Shown here: positions 16,879 through 26,124 of the stretch, piece after piece
Position numbering within the stretch: the first letter of the stretch is position 1
How the letters are laid out: the number at the start of each line of letters is the position of its first letter
NCBI GenBank assembly: GCA_963675425.1
Contig: OY776214.1
Span: 1,054,001-1,118,000, forward strand
Length of the DNA stretch: 64,000 nt
Source of the DNA: Sporobacter sp963675425
GTDB taxonomy: Bacteria; Bacillota; Clostridia; Oscillospirales; Oscillospiraceae
Reading direction: 5' to 3'
Position numbers and translations under genes: made by a program
Notes under the pieces: generated by a model
Told to the model about the DNA's origin: nothing
Seen by the model: only the letters and a program-made list of their open reading frames with translations
Database searches by the model: none

Positions 16879-18087
16879 CTAGCCTCCCAAGTCATGCCCG
16901 TTGGGCTCGTGAATGTCATACGTCCGGCGCATGTGTGAGCGAACCGTAACGCCGATATTGAGGTCCGGGTAGAGTTCAACCCAATGGTCCTTGAGCTTTT
17001 CCCATTTATACGGGTATTTCATACGAATACGTTCGCCAAGGCCGACACAGTCCGTCTGGAAATCCTTTGACAAAGCGATGACTTTTTCCATCTCGCCTTT
17101 AATAATGTCCGACTGCTGCGCAGCTAACAAATCAACGGTGCTTTGCGTAAAAATGTCGTCTTGTGACTGAACCTCGGCGATATTGCTGAAGACGTGCGTG
17201 ATAAACTTAGCGCTTTCAAGCATATCGCCATTGAACTTTGCCTCGATTGTCGTTGTTTCGTTGAGGACCTCAAGCCCGACAAACATGCCGGAATTATCCC
17301 GAACGCTGAAAGCGCTTGAGTGGACGTTGCCGGATAAAAAATTATAACCGCGCGCCTCCGGCTCCGGAATATATCCGACAAGCTTAGAGTCTTTTAATAC
17401 GGTGTAGCCGCTGCTCATCGCGTCTTTTTCCGGCATTTTACCGCCGAGCAGTTCATGGTTGTCCATATTGCCAAGCTCCAGCACGGGCAGGACGACAGCC
17501 GCCTGCTTATTATTGAGCATATCGGCCGTTTCAACGACATTGACCTCCAGGAAATTACTCATATCGGCGACATCGGACTTGATATTAGCCAGCCTGTCGC
17601 CGAGATATATGCTTTCAGAGCTGGTCTGGCAGATGAAATCGTACACCGACGCGCCCCTGATAATATAGACCTTTGGCGTAAAGCGAATATTATGGCCGCG
17701 CATAATAAAGTCAAAATATTTATTAAAGTCGTCCTTGGCGGCCTCCTCGCCGATGAGAATATAGTCGACAAACCCGAAAAACTCTTTTTTATCGGAATGG
17801 GCTTTTATTTTACGCTCGGCTTCATAGATGGTGTCGCCAACGGAGGAGACAATGGGGTACTGCTTTTTCTGCGCACTGCCGTCACCGCCACCCCCTGGGG
17901 CTGCCCGTTCGGATAAAAACGTGACCTCAACCTTTGAAGGATCCTCTTTTGATTTATCAAGGCCGAAGACCTTCATGACCTCGTAATCCTCAATCTCATT
18001 GCGCTGCGGGAGAATATCCATTTTGCAGCCCGATAAGGACAAACAAATTGTTAAAAGGCAAAGCGCGGCTGTGAGTTTTTTAACCAT
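16879..18087 (-). CDS. gerKC: Spore germination lipoprotein GerKC (Ger(x)C family)
   Basis: 402 aa. Lipoprotein signal with lipobox LSGC (Cys21), followed by Ger(x)C domains typical of GerAC/GerBC/GerKC. It contains a glycine-rich patch (APGGGGDGS) near residue 68. It is anchored to the spore inner membrane and works with the A and B subunits of the germinant receptor. It directly follows gerKA with no gap. Confidence 0.93.
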   Translation of the reverse strand: MVKKLTAALCLLTICLSLSGCKMDILPQRNEIEDYEVMKVFGLDKSKEDPSKVEVTFLSERAAPGGGGDGSAQKKQYPIVSSVGDTIYEAERKIKAHSDKKEFFGFVDYILIGEEAAKDDFNKYFDFIMRGHNIRFTPKVYIIRGASVYDFICQTSSESIYLGDRLANIKSDVADMSNFLEVNVVETADMLNNKQAAVVLPVLELGNMDNHELLGGKMPEKDAMSSGYTVLKDSKLVGYIPEPEARGYNFLSGNVHSSAFSVRDNSGMFVGLEVLNETTTIEAKFNGDMLESAKFITHVFSNIAEVQSQDDIFTQSTVDLLAAQQSDIIKGEMEKVIALSKDFQTDCVGLGERIRMKYPYKWEKLKDHWVELYPDLNIGVTVRSHMRRTYDIHEPNGHDLGG

Positions 18088-19599
18088 TCATCCGCCTCCC
18101 CGGGTCTGGTCCTGGACGCCGATACTGCTGGGGCGTTCGCTTTTTCTGAACCAGGCGGGCCTGATGAGGGTGTCCCGGAGTGGCTTTCGGCCCTCGTTAG
18201 CCACAAACGGGGACAGATACGGCACGTTAAAATTCTCAAGTGTGCACGCGTGATATAATATAAGGATGAGACCGATTGTAACGGTAAAAAGTCCGGAAAT
18301 GATGGATGTCAGCACGAGAAAAACGCGGCAGATCCGTACAGCGTTTGAATAATCCTGCGATGGCAGAGTAAACCCGGCGATTCCGGCTGTTGAAATGGCA
18401 ATAACGACGCCTGGAGACAGAATATGGGCCGTAATGGCGGCCTGCCCGATGACAATAGCGCCGACGATGGAAACCGCCTGGCCGACGGCGCGCGGCAGCC
18501 GGAGGCCTGCTTCCAATAGGACCTCGAATGCGAACAGCATCAAAAGCACCTCTATAAAGGTTGGGAACGGCACGCCCTGGCGGCTTTCGATGATGGAGGT
18601 GGCCAGCTTTGTTGGTATCATTTCCTGATGGAAGGTGGTCACCGCCACCCAAAAGGCCGGCAGCGTCAGGGCTATAAAAGAGCTGGAGTACCGCAGAAAC
18701 CGGAAAAAGGAGCTTTGCATAAAGTTGAGCGCGTAATCCTCCGGCGCCTGCATAAAGGAGTTAATATCAACAGGCACAACATAGACAATTGGAATCCCGT
18801 CGATCATAATGCCCACGCGGCCTTCCAGTATATTGGCGCAGAATTTATCCACGCGCTCCGTATACAGCATTTGTGGAAAAAGCGCATATTTATTGTCGAT
18901 TATATTGGACTCAATCTGCCCGGCAGAAATCACGCCGTCCGTATCGATTTGATTAAGCCGTTTTTGTATCTCCTTAATAATCTGGGTGTTGGCCACGCCG
19001 TCCAGATAGACGATAGCCACGCTCGTGTGGGTCCGCTTGCCGATCTGAATGGTAGAAATTTTCAAGTCACAGGTGCGAATGCGACGCCGGACGAGCGACG
19101 TGTTGGTACGCAGGACCTCAATAAAGGATTCCTTTGATCCTTTGAGTACGTTTTCGTTCGTCGGCTCGGTAATGGCCCTCTTTTCAATATGCTCGACCTC
19201 AAAGGCGATGGCTGAGCGCAGCGTGTCAAATACCATCAGCACGCTGCCGCCCAATAGCTTATCCAGGCAGTAGGAGAGCTTGTCACAGACCGAGCGCCGG
19301 CTGTGATAGACGGCGCCCAGCATGATGAGATCGGATAGCTCCTGCTCCGTCTTGACGGCGCCCAGCGCATTTTGCTGAATAAGCGGTTTGAGCACAAAAT
19401 TGTCAATCTGATTTTGGTCGATGAGGCCATCCATGAAAACGATCGTAAATTTTTGCTTTGTATCGTTGTTGATGATGATGTCGCTATAGTAAACGTCGGT
19501 ACTGCAGGACATCTTTTCCATAATCGTCTGTGTTGTGACGGGGCCGTCCGGAAGGTTTTTTTCCGGCTCTTCAGCCTGTTGCTTTTTTTTACCGAACAT
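18088..19599 (-). CDS. gerKA: Spore germination protein GerKA (GerAA family)
   Basis: 503 aa from the ATG at 19599 (MFGKKKQQ), the normal GerAA length. An N-terminal soluble region (about 1-250) is followed by about five membrane segments starting near ALTLPAFWVAVTTFHQEMIP. Receptor subunit of the nutrient-sensing complex in dormant spores. The frame stays open back to 20241, but that stretch is antisense to a real gene and lacks GerA similarity. RBS GGGGGAT. No sigma-G promoter could be identified with confidence. Confidence 0.94.
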   Translation of the reverse strand: MFGKKKQQAEEPEKNLPDGPVTTQTIMEKMSCSTDVYYSDIIINNDTKQKFTIVFMDGLIDQNQIDNFVLKPLIQQNALGAVKTEQELSDLIMLGAVYHSRRSVCDKLSYCLDKLLGGSVLMVFDTLRSAIAFEVEHIEKRAITEPTNENVLKGSKESFIEVLRTNTSLVRRRIRTCDLKISTIQIGKRTHTSVAIVYLDGVANTQIIKEIQKRLNQIDTDGVISAGQIESNIIDNKYALFPQMLYTERVDKFCANILEGRVGIMIDGIPIVYVVPVDINSFMQAPEDYALNFMQSSFFRFLRYSSSFIALTLPAFWVAVTTFHQEMIPTKLATSIIESRQGVPFPTFIEVLLMLFAFEVLLEAGLRLPRAVGQAVSIVGAIVIGQAAITAHILSPGVVIAISTAGIAGFTLPSQDYSNAVRICRVFLVLTSIISGLFTVTIGLILILYHACTLENFNVPYLSPFVANEGRKPLRDTLIRPAWFRKSERPSSIGVQDQTRGGG

Positions 19600-19689
19600 G
19601 GTGATCCCCCGCTTTGCCAAGTGATATATATCAGTATTTGTCAGTCGGGGGAAAATATTGACGGCGCTGCGCGCTAAACTTTTCCTGCC

Positions 19690-20613
19690 GTGACATGGCG
19701 GCAGATGTATTTTACGCGGAAAACAGGAGATGATTTCAAGCAGGAGGATATGGTTTTGCACAACCGTTTCGAGGGGATGTATTTTAAGCAGCAGGCCGGC
19801 GAGCGGATGCTCGCATTTATACCGGCCTTGCATACGAACAACAGCGGCAAGCGTACCGCGTCGCTGCAGGTTGTGACACGCGGCTGCGCGCATTTTATTG
19901 AGCTGCCCGCCAACAGCGTCGTCATTGACCGGCGGGCGATGTCGGTAAGTACCGGAATCGGCATGTTTAGTCCGTCCGGTATTGAGCTGGACCTGAAAAC
20001 GCCGGCTCTGAGTATTACGGGCAAGCTGCTGTTTAAACAGGGCGTCAAGCCGCGCGGCGATATTATGGGGCCGTACCGTTTTGTGCCGTTTATGGAATGC
20101 CGTCACGGTGTATTCAGCCTCACGCATGGCGTTGACGGAAGCCTTGTTGTAAACGGCGAGACGCTTGATTTCACGAATGGCATCGGCTATACGGAAGGGG
20201 ACAGGGGCCGCTCGTTTCCCGGGCGGTATATCTGGACGCATTACGGTTGGACCACGGACAGGCCGTGTTCGCTGATGCTGTCGGTCGCCGCCGTCCGCCC
20301 ACTTGGAAAAGCGTTTACAGGTATCATCGGCTTTGTATACTTTGGTGGTCGGGAATATCGCCTCGCCACGTATTGCGGCGCACAGCTTAAAAGCATTGAA
20401 GACAGTGCCGTCACAGTCCGGCAGGGACCGTATGAGCTGACGGCGCGTCTCCTGGGGGACGGTGGACAGATGCTCAGCGCGCCGGTGTCGGGTGCGATGA
20501 CGCGGCTGATCCGGGAGAGCCTATCCTGCCGGGCTGCCTATCGTTTTTCCGATAATGGCCGAGTGCTGTTTGACAGTGTAACAGACAAGGCCAGCTTCGA
20601 ATTTGAATGGTGA
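19690..20613 (+). CDS. Tocopherol cyclase-like protein
   Basis: 307 aa. The opening RFEGMYFKQQ, SLQVVTRGCAHFIELPANSVV and the GRSFPGRYIWTHYGW segment match the bacterial arm of the tocopherol cyclase family (Pfam Tocopherol_cycl, a lipocalin-like beta-barrel fold). Bacteria of this kind do not make tocopherol, so the substrate is unknown; a lipid or isoprenoid role is possible. The start is a GTG at 19690 or, more simply, the ATG at 19705; neither has a strong ribosome site. It lies divergent from gerKA and 46 nt before splB, suggesting joint spore-phase expression. Confidence 0.75.
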   Translation: MTWRQMYFTRKTGDDFKQEDMVLHNRFEGMYFKQQAGERMLAFIPALHTNNSGKRTASLQVVTRGCAHFIELPANSVVIDRRAMSVSTGIGMFSPSGIELDLKTPALSITGKLLFKQGVKPRGDIMGPYRFVPFMECRHGVFSLTHGVDGSLVVNGETLDFTNGIGYTEGDRGRSFPGRYIWTHYGWTTDRPCSLMLSVAAVRPLGKAFTGIIGFVYFGGREYRLATYCGAQLKSIEDSAVTVRQGPYELTARLLGDGGQMLSAPVSGAMTRLIRESLSCRAAYRFSDNGRVLFDSVTDKASFEFEW

Positions 20614-20659
20614 AACCTGAAATTACAAAATCCAAACCGTTTGGGGGTTTTTATGATCC

Positions 20660-21655
20660 ATGTTCCCTGAAGCCGTATATTATGAGCCGGCGGCGCTGTC
20701 ATACTCTCTGGGACAACGCCTTCGGGAAAAATACAGCCACGTAAACTGGATGGAAATTGAAAGCCACAATAATATTCCCGAGCTCCAGAAAAAATCGAAC
20801 AGCGAATTTCCACAACTGAAAAAGCTTTTAATTGTCGGCGTGCGCAAGACGCATAGATATGTGGAAAATCATAAGGTATCCGACTTTCTCGTGCCGTATA
20901 CCTCCTCGGGCTGCAGCGCGATGTGTTTGTACTGTTATCTTGTGTGCAATTACAATAAATGCTCTTATTTGCGCGTATTCGTCAACCGGGAGCAGATGAT
21001 GGAACGGCTGATTAAAACCTCGCTTAAATCCGCGTGGCCGCTGACGTTTGAGATCGGCTCCAACAGCGACCTTGTGTTTGAAAACACTATTACGGACAAT
21101 CTGCCGTGGACCATCGAGGAATTTGCAAAAAACGCGAAGGGACACATCACGTTTCCTACGAAATTTGATAAGGTGGAACCGTTATTGCCGCTAAATCATC
21201 AGGGAAAAACGATTTTCAGGATGAGCGTTAATCCCGGGGATATCATCCGGCGTGTTGAATACGGGACGTCGCCGCTTGACGCGCGAATCCGCGCGCTCAA
21301 TCAGATGAATGAGGCGGGGTATAAAACGGGTCTTCTGATTGCGCCCGTTATTTTAAAGGACGACTGGCGGGCGCTATACGGCCAATTGATTGACCAGCTG
21401 GCCGACGGGCTGAGTAGCGCCGTTAAAAAGACGTCCTTTATAGAAATCATCTTCATGACCTACAGCTATGTGCATAACGCCATCAATACGGACGCCTTCC
21501 CGAACGCGCCGGTTTTGTACGACAAGGAGCACCAAACGGGACGCGGACGCGGAAAATACTGCTACAGGGACCCGCTTCGCGGAGAGGGAGAGGTTTTTTT
21601 TCGTGAGCGCCTCGGAAAAGTCCTGCCGGAAATGAACATCCTTTATATCGCTTAA
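20660..21655 (+). CDS. splB: Spore photoproduct lyase SplB
   Basis: 331 aa radical SAM enzyme. The 4Fe-4S ligands are Cys85, Cys89 and Cys92 in GCSAMCLYCYL, and tyrosines 91 and 93 match the tyrosines in the radical-transfer route of the Bacillus enzyme. It reverts the UV-induced thymine dimer of spores during germination. Two extra cysteines follow (Cys96, Cys101). In the segment FEIGSNSD the residue aligned with the conserved H-donor cysteine of Bacillus SplB (FEASCTSD) is Ser134. Ends at a strong terminator. Confidence 0.93.
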   Translation: MFPEAVYYEPAALSYSLGQRLREKYSHVNWMEIESHNNIPELQKKSNSEFPQLKKLLIVGVRKTHRYVENHKVSDFLVPYTSSGCSAMCLYCYLVCNYNKCSYLRVFVNREQMMERLIKTSLKSAWPLTFEIGSNSDLVFENTITDNLPWTIEEFAKNAKGHITFPTKFDKVEPLLPLNHQGKTIFRMSVNPGDIIRRVEYGTSPLDARIRALNQMNEAGYKTGLLIAPVILKDDWRALYGQLIDQLADGLSSAVKKTSFIEIIFMTYSYVHNAINTDAFPNAPVLYDKEHQTGRGRGKYCYRDPLRGEGEVFFRERLGKVLPEMNILYIA

Positions 21656-21659
21656 ACGG

Positions 21660-21693
21660 CCGGCCGAGCGCTCCTGCGGGAACGCTCGGCCGG
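21660..21693 (+). terminator. Terminator of splB
   Basis: CCGGCCGAGCG (21660-21670) pairs perfectly with CGCTCGGCCGG (21683-21693), followed by TTTTT. Confidence 0.88.
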
Positions 21694-21752
21694 TTTTTGC
21701 TTTGCACATCCAACATGGCGGTATAACCATGAAAATATTACCGGCCGCAGTA

Positions 21753-21781
21753 TTGTCGCCGGTCGGCAGATACGGTACAAT
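21753..21781 (+). promoter_or_regulatory. Probable promoter of the purine permease
   Basis: TTGTCG (21753-21758), 17 nt, TACAAT (21776-21781), 72 nt before the start codon. Confidence 0.5.
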
Positions 21782-21793
21782 GTTGTCGTATTT

Positions 21794-21827
21794 TATACTA
21801 ATCTCCATTAAAAATGCAAATTAGTAT
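21794..21827 (+). promoter_or_regulatory. Inverted repeat in the purine permease leader
   Basis: ATACTAAT (21795-21802) and ATTAGTAT (21820-21827) form an 8-bp inverted repeat just after the predicted start of transcription. Operator or RNA hairpin. The purine-riboswitch core is absent. Confidence 0.4.
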
Positions 21828-21853
21828 TATACCTGTAAGGGAGGAAGTTTTTA

Positions 21854-23215
21854 ATGTTCAAGCTGAAGCAAAACGGCACCAATGTGCCGACCGAGATCAT
21901 TGCGGGTATCACGACGTTTTTTACCATGGCCTATATCATTGCCGTCAATCCGCTGATCTTGTCCGGGGCCGGTATGGAGTGGGGAGCCGTCTTTTTAGCC
22001 ACGATCATCGCGTCGGTTATCGGCACACTTGTTATGGGGCTTGTGGCGAATGTCCCGTACGCGCTGGCCCCGGGCATGGGCCTCAACGCGTTTTTCGTCT
22101 ACGTTGTCTGCGGGACGCTGGGCTTTTCCTGGCAGCAGGCCTTATCCATCGTGTTTATTTGTGGCCTTTTCAATATCCTTATTACCGTGACGAAGCTCAG
22201 AAAGGCTATCATCAAAGCCATACCAAAAAATCTGCAGCATGCCATCAGCGGCGGCATCGGCGTCTTTATTGCCTATATCGGGCTGGTTGATGTCGGCCTG
22301 ATCAATTTCGACACGGATGTTCCCGCCATGACCATACTCAATCAGCCGGAGCTTTGGGTATTTTTATTCGGATTATTGCTTATGGCCGTTCTTCTTCTTC
22401 GTAAGGCTAAGGGGGCGATCCTGATCGGCATTATCGCCACGACGCTCCTTGCGTGGATCACCGGCGTTACGGATTTCTCCAGCACCACCACCGTCGGCTT
22501 TAAAGACGCCGTCGCGTCGCTGCCGTCAACCTTCGGCGTTATTTTTACCGAGGAGGGTCTGGGCTCTCTGTTTTCCGAGGGCGCTAAAATACCGCTGGTA
22601 CTCGTCACGATCTTCGCGTTCAGCCTGTCGGATACGTTTGATACGATCGGCACGTTTATCGGTACCGGTCGCCGGAGCGGCATTTTCAGCGAAGCGGATG
22701 AAAAAGCGCTGGAGGAAAGCGCCGGTTTTAAATCCAAAATGGATAAGGCTCTTTTTGCCGACTCAACCGCTACGGCTATCGGCGCAATTGTCGGCACGTC
22801 CAACACGACGACGTATGTTGAAAGCGCGGCCGGCATCAGCGAGGGTGGGCGCACAGGACTTACGAGCGTTGTGGTTGCCATCTGCTTTGTTATCAGCGCT
22901 TTTCTTGCCCGGTTTGTCAGCGGCATCCCCATGGCCGCCACCGCGCCGGCGCTCGTTATCGTCGGCATTATGATGATGTCCTCCTTTGTGGATATCGATT
23001 GGACAAACCTTGAGGAAGCCATTCCAGCGTTTTTCGCCGGCATTTTTATGGCGCTGTGCTATAACATTTCCTACGGCATCGGCGCGGCATTTATATTTTA
23101 CTGTCTGGTCAAGGTGGTCAAGGGACAGATCAAGGGTACGCACCCGATCCTTTGGGTTACGACAATCCTGTTTATTTTAAACTTCGTCCTGCAGGCTATC
23201 GTTACAACAGCATAA
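21854..23215 (+). CDS. Guanine/hypoxanthine (NCS2, AzgA/PbuG-type) permease
   Basis: 453 aa with about 13-14 membrane segments. AzgA-subfamily motifs are clear: EIIAGITTFFTMAYIIAVNP at the start, LAPGMGLNAFF, and the central STATAIGAIVGTSNTTTYVESAAGI. This branch imports hypoxanthine, guanine or adenine. RBS AAGGGAGGAAG. Monocistronic between two terminators. Confidence 0.93.
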   Translation: MFKLKQNGTNVPTEIIAGITTFFTMAYIIAVNPLILSGAGMEWGAVFLATIIASVIGTLVMGLVANVPYALAPGMGLNAFFVYVVCGTLGFSWQQALSIVFICGLFNILITVTKLRKAIIKAIPKNLQHAISGGIGVFIAYIGLVDVGLINFDTDVPAMTILNQPELWVFLFGLLLMAVLLLRKAKGAILIGIIATTLLAWITGVTDFSSTTTVGFKDAVASLPSTFGVIFTEEGLGSLFSEGAKIPLVLVTIFAFSLSDTFDTIGTFIGTGRRSGIFSEADEKALEESAGFKSKMDKALFADSTATAIGAIVGTSNTTTYVESAAGISEGGRTGLTSVVVAICFVISAFLARFVSGIPMAATAPALVIVGIMMMSSFVDIDWTNLEEAIPAFFAGIFMALCYNISYGIGAAFIFYCLVKVVKGQIKGTHPILWVTTILFILNFVLQAIVTTA

Positions 23216-23244
23216 ATACGCAACATCGGCTTTTCGACAGTCTG

Positions 23245-23270
23245 ATGCTCCGGTCGCAGGACCGGAGCAT
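23245..23270 (+). terminator. Terminator of the purine permease
   Basis: ATGCTCCGGT (23245-23254) pairs with ACCGGAGCAT (23261-23270), then TTTT. It is preceded by TTTTCGACAGTCTG, a lead-in that recurs at 37731 and, inverted, at 12028. Confidence 0.85.
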
Positions 23271-23284
23271 TTTTGCTGTTGTGT

Positions 23285-23998
23285 TTAAGATAGTTTCCGT
23301 TTAAAATGGCCGCTTAAAATGGCGATCCAGAGAAAGGATGTGATGAGCGCCGGGATCAGCGGCAAAAAGCTGTGGTCCAGTGCCATTTTCGCGATCCAGA
23401 AGGACGGCATCGGCGCGAACGCGTACTGGATACCCGAGAGGACAAAAAACGGAACCGGCAGGCCCAGCAGCAAAACGCCCGACAGCTTGGCCAGCGCCAT
23501 GCCCTCCACACGGTTGTGCGACAGCGAGACCAGCAGCAGAGACACGGCTATACCCTGAAGGCTTCCCAGCAGGCTGAACAGGATGATTTGAAGCACGCCG
23601 AGGTCCGTCAGTGAAAAAATGGATAAAAGAATAGCGGACGCCCCGAAGGAAACGGCTGCCGGGAATGCCAACCGCGAAATGAGATACCCTGTCTTCCCCA
23701 CAGGCGTCACGGCCATATAGCCCGCCATGTTTTCGTCGTATTCCGTCAGGATAACCATGGACGCAGCAAAGCCGAACATGTAGGGGGTCATGACGGCCAG
23801 AAAAAGATCAAACAGCAGATAATAGTCCCGGAGTATGGATGCCTTGCCCATAAGCGCTGTCAGCTGCGTCTCGACAAACGGTATACCAAATTTAAAGAAG
23901 AGCGCTGCCAAAAGGGGCGCCAAACAGACGGCGTACAGCATGCTGTCACGTGCAATCTGGCGCATAAACATTGAAAAACAGCGTAAAAGCGGCTTCAC
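23285..23998 (-). CDS. ABC transporter permease (second subunit)
   Basis: 237 aa, about six membrane segments, ABC-2 type architecture. It contains the conserved-looking TEYDENMAGYMAVTPVGKTGYL cytoplasmic loop found in fluoroquinolone/bacitracin-type export permeases. Overlaps the first permease by 4 nt. Last gene of the TetR-ABC operon. Substrate unknown. Confidence 0.8.
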   Translation of the reverse strand: MKPLLRCFSMFMRQIARDSMLYAVCLAPLLAALFFKFGIPFVETQLTALMGKASILRDYYLLFDLFLAVMTPYMFGFAASMVILTEYDENMAGYMAVTPVGKTGYLISRLAFPAAVSFGASAILLSIFSLTDLGVLQIILFSLLGSLQGIAVSLLLVSLSHNRVEGMALAKLSGVLLLGLPVPFFVLSGIQYAFAPMPSFWIAKMALDHSFLPLIPALITSFLWIAILSGHFKRKLS

Positions 23999-24672
23999 AG
24001 CTTGATCCCTCCCACAGTCTTGAGCATTCTTTCAACAAGAATGCAGGCTAATAAATAAAATAGCGCTGCCCACAAAAGGAGTATCAAAAGCGGAAACACG
24101 GCGTGGCCGGATAAAGTCGCCATCAGAGCCGCGCCGGGATGGATAAGGAGCCAATCCTTATCCCAGCCGAAGAGCCACAGCATGGCCGGGCCGCAGATCA
24201 GGATTTCAGCCGGAACGGTGGCGATAACGAACTGGTTGAGCGTTGAGATTTTACACGCGACGATGAGCCCGACGGACGAAAAGAGGCAGGAGCATAGGAA
24301 AACACTGAGGATAAATAAAACAGGGTGCGACACGATGCCGGCGGTAAGGCCTATGGCGAGACCCACAAGCGTTGAAATGACGCTCAGCGACAGAAGCTTT
24401 GACAGCACATATTCGGCTGTTTTAAGCGGCGAGACGGCAATACTGTCCAAAACGCGCTCACTTTTTTCAAACAGAATGATCGCGCCCATAAAGTACAGCC
24501 CCATGGCCGCTGGGTCCGTAAAGATCATGAGGATGGCGGCTTTGGCGCGCCAGGATTCCGGAAATGCCGACAGCAGGGCGATGTAGAAAATCGAAAAGAA
24601 TAGATACAACCAATAAAAGCCGTATTTATATTGGATACGGATATCCGAGATAAAAAGGGACCGGAGTCTCAT
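23995..24672 (-). CDS. ABC transporter permease (first subunit)
   Basis: 225 aa, about six membrane segments; loop SERVLDSIAVSPLKTAEYVLSK is analogous to the loop in the next subunit, suggesting a heterodimeric permease. Overlaps the ATPase gene by 4 nt. Substrate unknown; the TetR context fits efflux. Confidence 0.8.
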   Translation of the reverse strand: MRLRSLFISDIRIQYKYGFYWLYLFFSIFYIALLSAFPESWRAKAAILMIFTDPAAMGLYFMGAIILFEKSERVLDSIAVSPLKTAEYVLSKLLSLSVISTLVGLAIGLTAGIVSHPVLFILSVFLCSCLFSSVGLIVACKISTLNQFVIATVPAEILICGPAMLWLFGWDKDWLLIHPGAALMATLSGHAVFPLLILLLWAALFYLLACILVERMLKTVGGIKL

Positions 24673-25514
24673 ACAAGCCGCCTCCCTGTTACTTCCACAA
24701 AAATATCGTTGAGTGTCGGCTCTCCGGAATGAATTGAGACGAGCCGGTTTTCACGTATGAGCCGCTCCAGTGTCGTGTCGCCGGATGTTTTGTCGAGCGC
24801 GACGTCGGCCATATGCTCTTTGCCGTCCTTTATGTAAGAGTACGTGATTTTGCCCGCGCCCCTTGATAGGACGAGCGCGCGCGGCGTATCAAGCGCCCGG
24901 ATTGCCCCGTCCACAATGAACGCCACACGCGAGCACAGCTCCGCGGCGTCGTACATATTGTGTGTTGTCAAAATAATGGTCTTGCCCTTGGCCTGCTCAG
25001 TAAGGATCATATCCTTCATCACGCGAGCATTGGACGGGTCCAGCCCGGATGTCGGCTCGTCGAGGAAGAGGATTTGGGGGTCGTGCAGGAGCGCCTTAAT
25101 AAAGTTAAGGCGAGACTTCATGCCCTTTGAAAAGTCGGAGACCTTTTTATCGGCGTCCGGCAGGAGGCCCACCTGATCCAACAGCGCGTCGATATCGCGC
25201 TGTTTTTTGTACAGCGATGCGAAAAATTTGAGGTTTTCCCGCGCCGTCAGCTTTTCGTACAGGCTGGGAAACTCAAAATCAACGCCGATGTTTTCGTAAA
25301 AGCTGTTGTCGTGCCGCCCGATTTCGACGTCTCCGACAGTAACGCGGCCATCAAATCCTTCCAGAAGGCCCGTTAAAATTTTTTGCAGTGTACTTTTGCC
25401 CGCCCCCGACGGCCCCAGAAAGCCGAAGATCTCGCCGGCACGCACGTCGAAGCTGACGTGCTCAATAAACGGCTTTTTCGTATAACTGAAGCTCAGGTCT
25501 TTTACAGTAATCAT
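24669..25514 (-). CDS. ABC transporter ATP-binding protein
   Basis: 281 aa. Walker A GPSGAGKST, Q-loop, a signature of the form DFSKGMKSRLNF (FSKGM in place of LSGGQ, as in many ABC-2 exporters), Walker B ILFLDEPTSGLD, switch His in LTTHNMYDA. C-terminal extension of about 70 residues. Powers the two permeases downstream. The start overlaps the tetR stop by 4 nt. Confidence 0.92.
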   Translation of the reverse strand: MITVKDLSFSYTKKPFIEHVSFDVRAGEIFGFLGPSGAGKSTLQKILTGLLEGFDGRVTVGDVEIGRHDNSFYENIGVDFEFPSLYEKLTARENLKFFASLYKKQRDIDALLDQVGLLPDADKKVSDFSKGMKSRLNFIKALLHDPQILFLDEPTSGLDPSNARVMKDMILTEQAKGKTIILTTHNMYDAAELCSRVAFIVDGAIRALDTPRALVLSRGAGKITYSYIKDGKEHMADVALDKTSGDTTLERLIRENRLVSIHSGEPTLNDIFVEVTGRRLV

Positions 25515-26113
25515 ACTTCCGCCTCCTCAAACATTTGCATTACAACGCCGCGGATCATCACCTTCAGCGCCTCGTCAAAAACGTCTTCCCCAATGTCCTG
25601 CTTATGGAGCAGGGACAGAAAAATACCTCTAAAAGCCGCACTGATAATTCTGACATCAGCTATTTCTATACCTGGCATTTCGTCAAGAAGCTTAGAAAAA
25701 CTCAGGTCGTCTTTTTCTGCGTGCAGCTTGGATAGCTCCGGCGGCAGCTTTCTCATAAATAAATCCAGTTCACCGTCTGCGATGAGTCTGGGCAGAAAGG
25801 AATCATCAAGCTTTTTGTACAGGCTGTATATGATATTCGTAAGCTTCTCGGGTGTAACGTGTATCTGTAGGGCGGAGACTTCGTCAATCAGTTCTGTTTG
25901 TATTGTCTCGTTAAACTGCAGGATGACATCAAACAGTAAGCGCTCCTTGGAGGGATAAAACAGATAAAACGTCCCCTTTGGTATGTTGACTCGGCGAACG
26001 ATCTCGTCGACTGTCGTTTTTCGGACACCGTACTGAGACAGGCAGTGCGCCGCTTCCTCAAGCAACCGCTTTTTGATGTACTCTTTTTCGCTATCTGAAA
26101 ATGACTTGGGCAT
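25511..26113 (-). CDS. TetR-family transcriptional regulator
   Basis: 200 aa. N-terminal helix-turn-helix (about 10-55): GVRKTTVDEIVRRVNIPKGTFYLFYPSKERLL. The C-terminal ligand domain is not classifiable by eye. It leads the ABC operon and has a perfect 16-bp inverted repeat upstream, so autorepression of the whole operon is likely. RBS ATGGAGGCAGATT. Confidence 0.92.
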   Translation of the reverse strand: MPKSFSDSEKEYIKKRLLEEAAHCLSQYGVRKTTVDEIVRRVNIPKGTFYLFYPSKERLLFDVILQFNETIQTELIDEVSALQIHVTPEKLTNIIYSLYKKLDDSFLPRLIADGELDLFMRKLPPELSKLHAEKDDLSFSKLLDEMPGIEIADVRIISAAFRGIFLSLLHKQDIGEDVFDEALKVMIRGVVMQMFEEAEV

Positions 26114-26124
26114 AATCTGCCTCC

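Noticed and set aside
19600..20241. In-frame extension of gerKA by 214 residues
   Set aside because: It is antisense to the tocopherol cyclase-like gene, has no GerA similarity, and the ATG at 19599 has a ribosome site and gives the normal length.
21694..21853. Purine (guanine/adenine) riboswitch before the purine permease
   Set aside because: The conserved junction and loop-loop sequences are missing.
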